Of a stretch of DNA of 64,000 nt, positions 9,201-17,794 are shown one piece after another (within the stretch, counting starts at the first letter, position 1; every line of letters begins with the position of its first letter). Under the pieces are notes generated by a model that saw nothing but the letters and a program-made list of their open reading frames with translations, made no database searches and was not told where the DNA came from. The DNA lies in the NCBI GenBank assembly GCA_010672785.1, contig JAAHFX010000015.1, positions 1 through 64,000 on the forward strand, read 5' to 3'. The DNA comes from Sphaerospermopsis sp. SIO1G1. Lineage in GTDB: Bacteria > Cyanobacteriota > Cyanobacteriia > Cyanobacteriales > Nostocaceae. The position numbers and the translations under genes are program-made.

Positions 9201-10611
9201 CTTCTACTGAGGTGTTAACATCCATTCCTACCAGTTTTACCCATCCGGTACTGACTGATTCGGCAATAAAGTTACCACTCCAATCTTCATTAAAGCGATA
9301 AATAGCAACACGATCACATTTGAGTGCTTGACGTGCTTCTTGGGTGGTGGTGACAAAGATTTCTTCTAAGTCGGAAGAACGACGAATTCTGTTAACTATG
9401 GTGGTGAGGGCTTTTTCTTGTTTGGTGATTTGTGCTAGTTGTTCTGATTGTTTTCTGACTTTTTCTATATATTCACCTTGGGAAACAGCTACTCCAAATT
9501 GCAAACCTATTTGGGTTAAAAAGGTGACTTCCCAATCTTGCCATTGTCTAGTGCTGGTGTTCTGATAAGCTGCCAATAATCCCCATAATTTTTCTCCAGA
9601 GAAGATGGGAGCAATGACATAAGCTTTGGCTTCAATCTGTTCGAGGATATCTAGATGACACTGAGCTAAACCTATTTTGTAGGTGTCATGGACGACAAAT
9701 GTTTCGCCTTGAGCATATCTTCCACCTTGTGTATCCTGTAGGTGGGTATCTTCCCAAACCATTTTGAAGTCTTGGGTAACGACTTTTGTCCAGTTATTTC
9801 CTACTGATTCGGAGACAAACTGTCCACTCCAATCTTCATTAAAGCGATATACTGCGACGCGATCGCATTTGAGTAGTTGTCTGACTTCATTGGTTGTGGT
9901 TTTAAAGATTTTGTCTACATTTGGCTGCTGTAATATCTTATTGACAACTTTAGCTACTGATTGTTTAGCTTGTGTAGATTGTTGTAGCTCTTTTTGTAGT
10001 TCAAAACTTTGGATTCTGTAAGTGATTTCTGTACTCACTTGGGAGAGAAGGGTAATTTCTGCTTCTTGCCATTTTCGTTCTGCTCCACAATTGTGAATTA
10101 CTAATAATCCCCAGGTCTGATTATTGACAGAAATTGGTAAAGTTAAACTTGCTCTAACTTGGAATTTATCTAGTAGTTGTTTTTGATAAGGAGTGGTTTG
10201 AATTTGATTAATATCGTCTATAGCAACAGGTTCTATGTAATCTTGATTTGTGTATAATCCAAATAAAATAGCTGGAAGATTTTCTCCTAATGATGGTGTC
10301 CAACCGGCATTTCTTGATTCTGCTAAAACTGTGCCATGATCTGAGTTTTGGAAACTATATATTAAAACGCGATCATTACCTAATTTATCCCTGATTTGTT
10401 TGACTGTAGTTTTCAGGGCAATGTCCAAATCTGTGGCTTGTCTAATTTGTGATGTAATTTCTTGAAACTGCTGTCTCCAAATTTTAAATTCCTGGGCAAC
10501 TGTTTTATGTGTCAGGTTTTCTGGGCGAGGTTCTACAATGCTACCGTTTGATCTTTCTCCTTCAGTATATATACTTCCTCTATCTTCATTACTTTGATAC
10601 ACAGTTGTCAT
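6235..10611 (-). CDS. pixJ: methyl-accepting chemotaxis photoreceptor with six GAF domains (PixJ-like)
   Basis: Receptor of the Pix-type pathway. Six GAF domains are followed by a HAMP-like segment (about 1120-1170) and an MCP signalling domain (about 1190-1458, hairpin tip near ATQTNVLALNAAIEATRAGEYGKGF, shortened here to LNAAIEATRAGEYGKG). GAF1 lacks a candidate chromophore cysteine. GAF2-GAF6 resemble one another closely and each carries a cysteine at the cyanobacteriochrome attachment position: Cys318 (CH), Cys501 (CY), Cys677 (CH), Cys860 (CH), Cys1043 (CY). GAF6 also has Cys1015 in NDPCLQD, the second-cysteine position of DXCF-type photoreceptors. No membrane helix is seen, so it is probably soluble or held in an array by partners. 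Which GAFs really bind bilin cannot be read from sequence alone. Confidence 0.9.
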   Translation of the reverse strand: MTTVYQSNEDRGSIYTEGERSNGSIVEPRPENLTHKTVAQEFKIWRQQFQEITSQIRQATDLDIALKTTVKQIRDKLGNDRVLIYSFQNSDHGTVLAESRNAGWTPSLGENLPAILFGLYTNQDYIEPVAIDDINQIQTTPYQKQLLDKFQVRASLTLPISVNNQTWGLLVIHNCGAERKWQEAEITLLSQVSTEITYRIQSFELQKELQQSTQAKQSVAKVVNKILQQPNVDKIFKTTTNEVRQLLKCDRVAVYRFNEDWSGQFVSESVGNNWTKVVTQDFKMVWEDTHLQDTQGGRYAQGETFVVHDTYKIGLAQCHLDILEQIEAKAYVIAPIFSGEKLWGLLAAYQNTSTRQWQDWEVTFLTQIGLQFGVAVSQGEYIEKVRKQSEQLAQITKQEKALTTIVNRIRRSSDLEEIFVTTTQEARQALKCDRVAIYRFNEDWSGNFIAESVSTGWVKLVGMDVNTSVEDTYLQETQGARFAKGENLWVDNIYQENITPCYLELLESFQAQAYINVPIFFGDKLWGLLAAYQNSAPRQWQTSEVNFLSQIALQFNLAKSQIDYLSELEQIAQQEKTINRVVSLIREARSVDEIFVTTTSEVRRAIKCDRVAVYQFTPDWGGKFVAESVVAGWTKLVGPGIKTVLDDTYLQDTKGGRYAKGETFIVNDTYAIGLAPCHLAILEQFEAKAYIIVPIFFGEKLWGLFAAYQNTGPRTWKESEINFLQQIALQFSLAKSQLDYVDKVQLQSQELRQIAEQETILNKIVNRIRQSFDLEDIFKTATQEVRQALRCDRVAVYQFHPNWSGQFIAESVGSGWIKVATPDFKMVWEDTHLQETQGGRYAKGENFIVNDIYEAGHSQCHLEILEQVEAKAYVIVPVFYGEKLWGLFAAYQNTGTREWQPREINFLEQIGLQISLAKSQIDYIEQIQSQSEELAQIADQEKTFTKIVNRIRQSNEVEEIFKTTTQELRQILKCDRVAVYQFTSDWGGNFVAESVGSGWVKLVGPGFKTTLNDPCLQDARGGRYEKGDTLVVEDIYTSTLDPCYIEIIVGYEARGYVIAPILISDKLWGLLATYQNTGPRKWEATEVNLVSRLGDQLGLALQQAEYLKQLQNQSSKLSEVAEREKAAKELLQQRSIELLRAISPALGGDLTVRAPITEDELGTIADAYNGTLQALQQIVIQVKTSSQQVAETSVDSGSSLVGLTDLAKTQSDEISQALEDIQQMVNSTQAVASNAQLVQVAVQQANKTVDAGDIAMNETVNSIQAIRETVAQTSKKIKRLSESSQKISKVVNLISNFATQTNVLALNAAIEATRAGEYGKGFAVVADEVRSLSRQSTAATTEIEKLVEEIQTETGEVALAMETGIQQVVEGTNLVSETRQNLNAIVAATEEISQLIEGITAATQTQMDQSVTVTSSMNDVAAIANKTFGESQEIAKAFQTLSVMAQDLLTSAGKFKVN

Positions 10612-10721
10612 GGCTTTTACCTCAATACTTTTGCATTTACTAATAAATGGATCGGATAAATAGTTCGAGTGTTATTTGTCACCCTAAAATAGCTATGTTA
10701 GTAGTTATTTTCAGGAAAATT

Positions 10722-11195
10722 TTAGTTATGATGTTCCCATGCTGGTGATTTGATGATAGAAATAGCATCTAAGAAAAAAACCATCTTCTCCGCACCATTA
10801 GTTATATATCCTTGTAAAAACGGTGTCATGGCTGGATAAAAAAGATCCTGTGAGGGTATTTTCATTTCTTGTGGATCTAGCCATTCTATATCTGTAAGTT
10901 GACGTACCATTAAGCCTAAGTGTTTACCCTTATGTTTTATCACAATTACCATCATTTTTGTGATTAAGCTGCTGCTTTGCAATACTGATGGATAGCCTAA
11001 CTTTTCTTCTAAGTCTACTAGCCACAGCATTTCCCCACGCCAACTATAAATTCCTAATACACATTTGGGCATCTGTGGAACTACGCAGATTTGGGATAAG
11101 GATACTTGTAAGACCTCAGCTATATAATCTAATGTAATGACTGCTTGGTCTTCTAATCCTAAGTGGAAACTTAAAAATTTTTGTTTGGTTTCCAA
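10722..11195 (-). CDS. pixI: CheW-like coupling protein (PixI-like)
   Basis: Small scaffold protein of 157 residues that should link the PixJ-type receptor to the PixL kinase. It is one CheW domain: the strand-rich start (LSFHLGLEDQAVITLDYIAEVLQ), the central VLGIYSWRGEMLWLVDLEEKLGY block typical of CheW (WRGEMLWLVDL), and the closing VRQLTDIEWLDP region. No extra domain is fused. It lies between the CheY gene (115 bp upstream) and pixJ (110 bp downstream) on the same strand, as in the Synechocystis pix operon. Confidence 0.88.
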   Translation of the reverse strand: METKQKFLSFHLGLEDQAVITLDYIAEVLQVSLSQICVVPQMPKCVLGIYSWRGEMLWLVDLEEKLGYPSVLQSSSLITKMMVIVIKHKGKHLGLMVRQLTDIEWLDPQEMKIPSQDLFYPAMTPFLQGYITNGAEKMVFFLDAISIIKSPAWEHHN

Positions 11196-11310
11196 GATGA
11201 ATCTTCCTTTTTTGAAGCATTTTACATATCTAGAGTAGTCACTACTTAGTAATTAATATCATTTCCATAAATAGTGACTTTTTAATAACAGTAATGTTAT
11301 GTTTTATTTT

Positions 11311-11676
11311 TTATTTAGTGATCAATTTTTGCAAAATTGCTTCTAATTCTTCCTTGACTACTGGTTTTGATAAATAAGCCTTTGCACCCAACATATTTCC
11401 CCACATTTTATCTACGTCTGTATGTTTGGTAGAACAGAAAACTACTGGTATTTGGCTGGTATTGGGATTATTTTGTAGTTCTCGACAAATTTCATAACCA
11501 CTTTTACCAGGTAAAATTACGTCAAGCAAGATAATATCTGGCTTATTTTTGACTATTTTTTCTTGGGCTTCATCACTACTGGTGGCGGAAATTACTGAAT
11601 ATCCTGCCTGTTGTATGTAACGACTGATAATTTCCATATCAGTTAAACCATCTTCAACGACTAGAACTGTACTCAT
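11311..11676 (-). CDS. pixH: CheY-type single-domain response regulator (PixH-like)
   Basis: A stand-alone receiver domain of 121 residues that accepts phosphate from the PixL-type kinase. It has the acidic pair near the start (VLVVEDGLTDM), the acceptor Asp in IILLDVILPGKSGYE, a conserved Thr/Ser region (VVFCSTKH) and the Lys of LSKPVVKEE. There is no output domain, as expected for a diffusible regulator of the motility machinery (type IV pili in the Synechocystis system). It follows the PatA-type regulator by 314 bp and precedes pixI. Confidence 0.88.
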   Translation of the reverse strand: MSTVLVVEDGLTDMEIISRYIQQAGYSVISATSSDEAQEKIVKNKPDIILLDVILPGKSGYEICRELQNNPNTSQIPVVFCSTKHTDVDKMWGNMLGAKAYLSKPVVKEELEAILQKLITK

Positions 11677-11990
11677 GATAATTACCTATGAAAATTTTTT
11701 TGAAAATGCTGCAATTTTTACACAAACAAAACTTTTTGAATACGTAATCAGATTCAGAAATTAATCTAGCAAAAATCTTGATTCTTGGTGGATATATATC
11801 CTTAGATATTGTATAGATGTTTTCATATAAAAAAATACATAATCAACATAAGTTTACATATACTCTTTTACTTAGATGGAATCTAAAACTTCTTCAAAAA
11901 GGTTCAGTTCAGGAAGCTATTATCTTTTCTGTCCATAGTTCAAGAAGTTCTATTTATGACTCACTTTTTTTATTTCCTCCGCATATTAAC

Positions 11991-13199
11991 TTAAGTTATT
12001 GTTCCTGCTATAGTTGTGTTATTAGCTACTACTCTACTTTGCATGGCCAAATATTTACGTATGATACCCATGACTCGTTCAGCAACTATTGGTTTGGAAA
12101 TAAAATCTGTCGATCCGACTACTTTGGCACGGACACGATCCAAAAGGCCATCATTACCAGTTAAAATAATCACTGGGGTATTAGCAAAAGCAGGAATGCG
12201 GCGTAGTTGAGTGCAAATTTCATAGCCACTTGCTACAGGCATAATGAGATCCAAAAAAATCAAGTCTGGTTTTTCTTGAATCAATACAGGTAAAGCCTGA
12301 ACAGCATCTTGAACTTTGGTAAATCTCAGTCCATGAGAGGTAACAATATCCTCTAACATTTTGCATACTAAGGGACTGTCATCCACACAAGCTATGAGTG
12401 GTACAACGGTGTTGTTGCGATTTTTACTTTGTCTGGAGTTACTGCTACTTGTGTTAGTGACTGTTAATGGTAAATCAGGTACTTCTACTAACTCAATAAT
12501 GCCTTTGAGGATGTAGGGAAGCAAGGAACGAGTAACAGGCATCACATCCTGTTTCATTTTGGCAGCTAATTCTCTTAATGTGAACTTGCCATTAATTAAA
12601 CTAGCAAAGTTTTTGTATACAGAGGGGCTAACAAGTCTTTGCAGTTGTTCTGATCTACGTAAAATTGGTGATGAATTAGGAGATATGTTAGCTAGTCCTA
12701 CTTGTGACCAAACTGTCCATGAATCTTGCATTTGTTTAATAGACATATCTGCACTTGTAAAACTCATGGGCATATCCAGAACTACATCTTGGCTGAGGTT
12801 ATAAGTGGCAGAAGAAAAGTCTACTTCTTGTGCTAAATCAAAGAATATTTCTGCAATTGTATGTTCAACAATTGCCTGTATTTTTTCTCTCTGAATTTTC
12901 TGTCTTTTATGAAGGATGTCTAAAAGATTGTAATCCCAATAATCAATGGCAAAATCTTCAGCACGACAACGAATTTTTTCCAGATCAATATCTGGACAGA
13001 ACTGTGCCATGTTTCTACGCCAGCGACGGAAGGGGTGTTTTCCACCTGTTGCCCAAACTATTCTTCCTAAGCGGTAGTAAAAACCCCATTGTAAGCCTTT
13101 ACTATTTTTAACACTTAATTTCCCGTTATATTGAAATTGAGTACAGGTTTTAAACTCATTTAATAAGTTTTGGGATTCTATGAGTTCAGAGTTGGTCAT
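11991..13199 (-). CDS. pixG: PatA-subfamily response regulator (PixG-like)
   Basis: Response regulator of 402 residues with reversed architecture. A PATAN/DUF4388-type N-terminal region (about 1-250, starting with a NGKLSVKNSKGLQWGFYYR-like β-rich segment, seen as LSVKNSKGLQWGFYYRLG) is followed by a C-terminal receiver domain (about 270-390). The receiver has ACVDDSPLVCKM, acceptor Asp in IFLDLIMPVASGYE, and Lys in FISKPIVAE. This layout is that of PatA and PixG proteins. It is the first gene of the five-gene pix-like operon, with about 620 bp of non-coding DNA upstream that should contain the promoter. Confidence 0.87.
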   Translation of the reverse strand: MTNSELIESQNLLNEFKTCTQFQYNGKLSVKNSKGLQWGFYYRLGRIVWATGGKHPFRRWRRNMAQFCPDIDLEKIRCRAEDFAIDYWDYNLLDILHKRQKIQREKIQAIVEHTIAEIFFDLAQEVDFSSATYNLSQDVVLDMPMSFTSADMSIKQMQDSWTVWSQVGLANISPNSSPILRRSEQLQRLVSPSVYKNFASLINGKFTLRELAAKMKQDVMPVTRSLLPYILKGIIELVEVPDLPLTVTNTSSSNSRQSKNRNNTVVPLIACVDDSPLVCKMLEDIVTSHGLRFTKVQDAVQALPVLIQEKPDLIFLDLIMPVASGYEICTQLRRIPAFANTPVIILTGNDGLLDRVRAKVVGSTDFISKPIVAERVMGIIRKYLAMQSRVVANNTTIAGTIT

Positions 13200-13820
13200 A
13201 CTTTGTTCCTTGCTATTAATAAGTTAGCCTCTTGAGAAACTATTAGTAGCCACATAAAAAATGATAGACTGTGCTTTGTGACAAGACAATTAAGAGCATT
13301 TGCTCTAAACACAGACAGTATAAATAGCACCCTTTACTTTCTTATACTATTATTATTTACTAAACTGTGGCACTAGTTATGTTTAGTTTTGATTAAGATT
13401 ATCTCTAGAGATGAATAAGTAAGTGATTTATTTAATACTTTACACCCTATCGAGATTTTTTGTGTTGGTTAATTTAGTAAGACTAGCAAGCATTAAAAAT
13501 TAAGTATTTAAACGCATTATGTACTGAGCCTCTATTTTACTTTCTATTTCCAGGGACGATATCAGTATAAATTCGGATTTTAAATCGTAACAAATAAATG
13601 TACTGTATACTTTTCGACTTTTTTTTTAGCAACTATGTTCCTGATTGTATTTCTTAATTATTTATTAATGTATGCAAACGAATAAAGTTACAAATTAAAG
13701 TGAAATGTTATGGATTAATAACTTGTGAATCAACAAAACCACATAATTGTATATAAAATCATACAAGCAAAATATAGTGAAAATTACTTATTTATTATTA
13801 AATATTGCTGAGTAAAGGTC
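13200..13820. other. non-coding region upstream of the pix-like operon
   Basis: About 620 bp of very AT-rich DNA with stop codons in all frames and no open frame of note. The promoter of the minus-strand pix operon should lie near the left part, but no box is clear enough to mark. Confidence 0.5.
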
Positions 13821-13861
13821 AGGACTTACGCAAAACCTAGTTCAAATACTGTCATTGCGAC

Positions 13862-14200
13862 GTAAGGAAGCAACCTCCAACCCTGACATTTCGTGAAAAT
13901 GAATTTCCTGAACCAGAAAGGTTGATTAAAATTGTTAATAGTCATTTGGGTAAACCTTTAAATGATAAAAATAAATTAGTTGAAAAAGCTGTGGAAAAAT
14001 TTATTGAAGTTCGTGAAGAAGGTAATCGCAGAAAAGATAGTAAAAAACCTAGTACTAGTGAATTATTAGATTGGATTTTGTAGTTAAAACGTTATTCCCA
14101 AAAAGAAGCTTTGCAGTTTGTTGAAAATCTAGAACAATATCCTCATTTATTAGGAGTTTTACTCAAAAATAAAGATGATCAAGAATATTATGTATTCTAG
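13862..14200 (+). pseudogene. degenerate MoxR-type AAA ATPase C-terminal fragment
   Basis: One frame reads through 13862-14200 with a single in-frame TAG at 14081-14083. The peptide (LTFRENEFPEPERLIKIV, then KKPSTSELLDWIL, stop, then LKRYSQKEALQFVENL) resembles the C-terminal lid region of cyanobacterial MoxR-like AAA ATPases, where a KxPSTSELLDW block is common. There is no Walker A or B region upstream; instead an AGGACTTACGCA repeat end lies at 13821-13832. The final stop falls inside a hairpin repeat that begins at 14199. It is read as a dead remnant. Confidence 0.55.
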
Positions 14201-14263
14201 ATCCCCGACTTCTGTCATCAATCAACAATTTTTTAATATGATTAAAAAAGAAGTCGGGGATCT
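14199..14263. repeat. 65-bp hairpin repeat (AGATCCCCGACTTCT family)
   Basis: The arms AGATCCCCGACTTCT (14199-14213) and AGAAGTCGGGGATCT (14249-14263) are perfect 15-bp inverted repeats around a 35-bp loop. A second copy with the same arms and the same total length lies at 40473-40537, so it is a small dispersed palindromic element. Here it separates two pseudogene fragments. Confidence 0.88.
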
Positions 14264-14280
14264 TATCTTAAGTAGTAAGT

Positions 14281-14409
14281 CCTGTAACTATTGAACAGTA
14301 TTATTTATTATTAGAATCATTAGATAATGGGTTTGGTTTAAAAAGTCGATAAGATTTAAAAAATATCTGTTCTATGTTATGGGTAAAAGCAAAACATAAT
14401 TATGTATGA
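14281..14409 (+). pseudogene. degenerate N-terminal fragment, vWA/CoxE-like protein (tentative)
   Basis: The frame starting at 14281 gives PVTIEQYYLLLESLDNGFGL, a stop (14350-14352), then DLKNICSMLWVKAKHNYV and another stop (14407-14409). This pattern resembles the start of the vWA-domain proteins commonly encoded next to MoxR ATPases in cyanobacteria, which fits the ATPase fragment just upstream. Both would be remains of one lost gene pair. The match is from memory of the family and is weak. Confidence 0.4.
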
Positions 14410-14509
14410 GTTGAATGGCGTTGGGAGTTTTGTTCATGAGATTTTTAAGTTTGCTTGATCATGATAATTGCAGTTACTTCATTTATACTTATAGCAAAAA
14501 TTAAGCCAT

Positions 14510-14532
14510 AAAAAAAGTCCGCAGTTGCGGAC
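14510..14532 (-). terminator. intrinsic terminator of the hgdB-hglT operon
   Basis: Read on the minus strand, the stem GTCCGCAACTGCGGAC (14532-14517) is followed directly by a run of T residues (14516-14510). It starts 38 bp after the hglT stop codon. A GC-rich stem followed by a U tract is a textbook Rho-independent terminator and marks the end of the seven-gene minus-strand operon. Confidence 0.9.
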
Positions 14533-14569
14533 AATGTAAATGATATAGGAATCTGGTTTGATTTAGTGA

Positions 14570-15832
14570 TTATGGAAGAGAGTCAACTTGTTGAGGAATA
14601 TCAACTAATTGATAGAGTCTATCTTCCAATTTTTGACTACATACAGACCAATCAAGTTTTAAAACTGAAGGTCTAGCTTGCTCAGTGAGTTGATTTTTTA
14701 ATTCGGGATTTTTGAGAACTGTAACAATTTTATTGGCAAAATCTTCAGGGTTATTGGGTTCAGAAAGAAGGCCGTTATAACCTACCATTACTTGTTCAGT
14801 TGTGGAGGGTGCCATAGAAGCAACTACAGGTGTTCCAGAAGCTAAAGCTTCATTATTTGTAGTGCAGAAATTTTCTGTTAATGAAGGGTTGATAAACACG
14901 TCTGCTCTAGCAAACCATCCTAACAATTCTGTACCATGAGATTCTCCCCAAACGGTGACACCGTTGGGAAATTTTTGAGCGCGACGACGAATTTCTTTAT
15001 CTAACGGCCCGCTACCAATAATTACTAAATGAACATCGGGAACTTGAGCAGCAATGAAGGGATAAGCATCTAAAATTTGAGTGACATTTTTCTCAGCGGT
15101 GATGCGGCCAACAAATAAAACTGTTGGTCTTTTATCATTAGGAACTGGATCATAACAAATATTACGAGGATGAAATTTCTCACAGTTAATTCCTTGATAG
15201 GGAACATATTCACCGCGTTGACATTGCAGTTTTTGGTATTTAGAAAGTTGTTCTCTAGAAGGAAATAAATTGAGGGTGTAAGCTTCACTAAATTGTTTAA
15301 CTAAAAGTGGAACAATTGGACGGAGGAAGGTGAATAATACATTACCTAAATAATAGCGAATATAGGCTACTATATCAGTATGAAAAATGGAGAGAATTGG
15401 TGTTTTGGTACGTTTAGCATAATCAACACCTACAGGACGACCATAACCTTGTAGGAAAATTGAATATAACCCTCTCATTTGGGCTGCTTCTTCTACTAAA
15501 ATCACGTCTGGTTTAAACTTTTCCAGTAGTTTAGTATCACTCCAATGATGATAGTTTAAAGGTTGGGGTAGAGACTTATAAAAAATCAGTGGTTCTGTGG
15601 GGAAAGCATAGGATGAAAAGTTGGGAAAAGATTGTAGTTCTTCTAATCCCGACATGGGACGATTGCCAACTTGTTTGGCAAATTTTTTATTGATTTGAGG
15701 ATGAATTAGAAAAACTTCATGTCCTTGTTCAAGTAACCAATGAACTCTTTGATGTACGGCTATAGAAACTCCGGTTAAAAAGGGAGCATATAAACCTGTA
15801 AATAAGGCGATCCGAAGAGGTTGTTTTTTCAT
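14570..15832 (-). CDS. hglT: GT4-family glycosyltransferase, heterocyst glycolipid (HglT-like)
   Basis: Predicted enzyme that transfers a sugar to the long-chain polyol aglycone to make heterocyst glycolipid, as reported for HglT (All5341) of Anabaena PCC 7120. It has GT-B architecture over 420 residues: an N-terminal acceptor domain beginning RIALFTGLYAPFLTGVS, and a C-terminal donor domain with FVGRITAEKN and the E-x7-E motif in LTENFCTTNNEALASG. It is last of seven same-strand genes whose order and types match all5347-all5341 as recalled, and it sits next to the hgl synthase genes. The symbol rests on this synteny plus family; the GT4 assignment is firmer than the substrate. Confidence 0.82.
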   Translation of the reverse strand: MKKQPLRIALFTGLYAPFLTGVSIAVHQRVHWLLEQGHEVFLIHPQINKKFAKQVGNRPMSGLEELQSFPNFSSYAFPTEPLIFYKSLPQPLNYHHWSDTKLLEKFKPDVILVEEAAQMRGLYSIFLQGYGRPVGVDYAKRTKTPILSIFHTDIVAYIRYYLGNVLFTFLRPIVPLLVKQFSEAYTLNLFPSREQLSKYQKLQCQRGEYVPYQGINCEKFHPRNICYDPVPNDKRPTVLFVGRITAEKNVTQILDAYPFIAAQVPDVHLVIIGSGPLDKEIRRRAQKFPNGVTVWGESHGTELLGWFARADVFINPSLTENFCTTNNEALASGTPVVASMAPSTTEQVMVGYNGLLSEPNNPEDFANKIVTVLKNPELKNQLTEQARPSVLKLDWSVCSQKLEDRLYQLVDIPQQVDSLP

Positions 15833-15912
15833 TTTAGAGTCGTCAATTCTTTGATTAATATTGATTACTGTTTGCTGAATACTGACTGGGAAATGAATAG
15901 AAATTCCATCAA

Positions 15913-17172
15913 TTACAGAGATATTTTGGGATCAATTGGTTGATCTAACCATTGATAAGGATGATATTCTATTAAACGGATATCCTTGGGACTTTTGATG
16001 CGATAAGTAAGTCCGCGCCATGCAGTTTTTGATATCCAAAGAGAAGAGAGTATTGCTAAACCATAAATCCATTGTGTAAAAGGAATAACAATCCACATTT
16101 TAAGGATGGTATTGATGGAAATTTGAGGAGTAAATTGATTTTGGGAACGGAGTATTTCCCGGACTCCTGATTCCATAATTAACATTAATAATAGTAGCCC
16201 CAAGATATAAATGCTATAGGCTTTAAATAAAGAAATTGCCAGTTTCCATTCTGTTACGAATGAAAGTCCTATAGCTAATAAAAGGGTCAAGGTGGGAAAG
16301 ATGATACTAGAAATAATATCACCGATTAATGCTAACCAGTTAGGGTGATAAAGTCGGGAACAAAGTATTAAACGTTTAAGGGATGGTAAAAAGCTGGATA
16401 AATCACTTTCTTCTCTGTTTAAGATTAATAAAGAAGGGATGAATTTAATTTGCCATCCTTGTTTTTTTACAACTTTGTGTAGCAACATATCATCACCAAA
16501 TGATTCTCCCCATGTTTCTAGTAATTCTGCTTGTTGGATAATTTGTTTTTTAATTGCTAAACTACCGCCCCAAGGAACTTGAAAAAGGAACATTTGGACA
16601 ACGGTAGAAACATTTCCTGCATAGCGAACTAGAGAACCCCAATATTTACCTGTGGGTATATACCAACGGTTTCCAGTTGTTAGTCCAATTTTTTCATTGG
16701 TGAGAGGAGTGACTAATTCTTTTAACCAATTAGTATGAACTATAGTATCAGCATCCACTAATGCAATTACTTCATAAGAATCATCTAAATCAGAAATTGC
16801 TTGGATTAAAGCACTGCATTTGAGACTACAATTATGACGTACTGTTCGTAGAGCCGTAATTTGATAATTAGTAGCGTTAGTTTCGCTGATTACTTCTTGG
16901 GTAATTTTAAAAGCTGGATCTTCTAAACTGTCAACGATCAGCTTTAAATCGTATTCTGGGTAGTCTTGTTTTAAGAGCGATCGCAAACAATTTGGTAAGA
17001 ATGGATCAGCACCCCTTAGACATAATATTACCGCAGTTTTTGGTAATTGTGGTGTTGATAATAATGGTTGTTGATATGATCGCACATACCATAAAAATAT
17101 GAGCGTTAAACATACCTGAATTACCAACCAAGTCATTAACGAACTAGATAAAAAGTTGGCAAAATCTTCCAT
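15913..17172 (-). CDS. membrane-bound GT2 glycosyltransferase (ceramide glucosyltransferase-like)
   Basis: Processive-type GT-A glycosyltransferase of 419 residues anchored in a membrane. It has an N-terminal hydrophobic helix (about 12-30), a catalytic domain starting VILCLRGADPFLPNCLRSLL, the metal-binding DAD of ALVDADTIVHTNWL, a GESFGDDMLLHKVV segment, and about four C-terminal membrane helices (280-400). The arrangement resembles GT21/HpnI-type enzymes that act on lipid acceptors. In this operon it probably modifies heterocyst glycolipid or a related envelope lipid. The donor and acceptor are unknown. It is 81 bp upstream of hglT and 55 bp downstream of the DUF2141 gene. Confidence 0.8.
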   Translation of the reverse strand: MEDFANFLSSSLMTWLVIQVCLTLIFLWYVRSYQQPLLSTPQLPKTAVILCLRGADPFLPNCLRSLLKQDYPEYDLKLIVDSLEDPAFKITQEVISETNATNYQITALRTVRHNCSLKCSALIQAISDLDDSYEVIALVDADTIVHTNWLKELVTPLTNEKIGLTTGNRWYIPTGKYWGSLVRYAGNVSTVVQMFLFQVPWGGSLAIKKQIIQQAELLETWGESFGDDMLLHKVVKKQGWQIKFIPSLLILNREESDLSSFLPSLKRLILCSRLYHPNWLALIGDIISSIIFPTLTLLLAIGLSFVTEWKLAISLFKAYSIYILGLLLLMLIMESGVREILRSQNQFTPQISINTILKMWIVIPFTQWIYGLAILSSLWISKTAWRGLTYRIKSPKDIRLIEYHPYQWLDQPIDPKISL

Positions 17173-17226
17173 TAGTTATTAGTCATGAGTGAATCTTCTT
17201 CCCCAACTCCCCATCACCCTATCTGG

Positions 17227-17703
17227 TTATGAATCTAGGGAATATTTCATGTTGATATTGATGGTAGTATTTTTGTTGAGTTTAAAACTAACATGGTGAA
17301 ATTTAGGTGTACCAGTTTGGATAGAAACAATAGGATTTTTGGAGATACCAAAACCTTCTGTAGGAATACCAAAAAAATCTTTATTGAGTCGGCGATCGCC
17401 ATTTTGATCATCTAAAACTACAACTGCATAATTTCCTGGTTTTAAATTAGTAAATACTTGTTTAACGGTATTTCCTGTAATTGGAGTACAAGCACTTTTT
17501 GTTTGACTGGAATTACCATCAGGAAATCCTTGAGCAGAGTTATGAACTCCGATACAAATTTCTCCAGTTTGATTACGTATACCATTGACAATTACAGTTA
17601 AATCAGAGTTCGTTTCTGCATAAGCATGGTGAATATTATTAGCAGAAAATAGACTCAACAAAGTTACCAAAGATAGACAAGAAAAGCGATGTATATTGAA
17701 CAT
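17227..17703 (-). CDS. exported DUF2141 family protein
   Basis: Small secreted protein of 158 residues with a typical signal peptide (basic start MFNIHRF, hydrophobic core LSLVTLLSLFSANN, likely cleavage after AYA). The mature part is a single β-rich DUF2141 domain, with the family pattern LTVIVNGIRNQTGEICIGV (early strands) and PGNYAVVVLDDQNGD. The biochemical role of the family is unknown. Its place among glycolipid glycosyltransferase and exporter genes suggests a periplasmic or envelope job in building the heterocyst glycolipid layer, which is inference only. Confidence 0.78.
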   Translation of the reverse strand: MFNIHRFSCLSLVTLLSLFSANNIHHAYAETNSDLTVIVNGIRNQTGEICIGVHNSAQGFPDGNSSQTKSACTPITGNTVKQVFTNLKPGNYAVVVLDDQNGDRRLNKDFFGIPTEGFGISKNPIVSIQTGTPKFHHVSFKLNKNTTININMKYSLDS

Positions 17704-17794
17704 AATCTCCTAGTACTGTTTCGCGGAAGTCAAAAGTTAAAAGTAAGGGTTAGTCAGCTTTTTAGTAATTGAGAATGGTTTACTAGTTAAGTAT

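Noticed and set aside
11817..12164. 115-codon plus-strand open frame
   Set aside because: It overlaps the end of the well-supported pixG gene on the other strand and has a composition unlike a protein.
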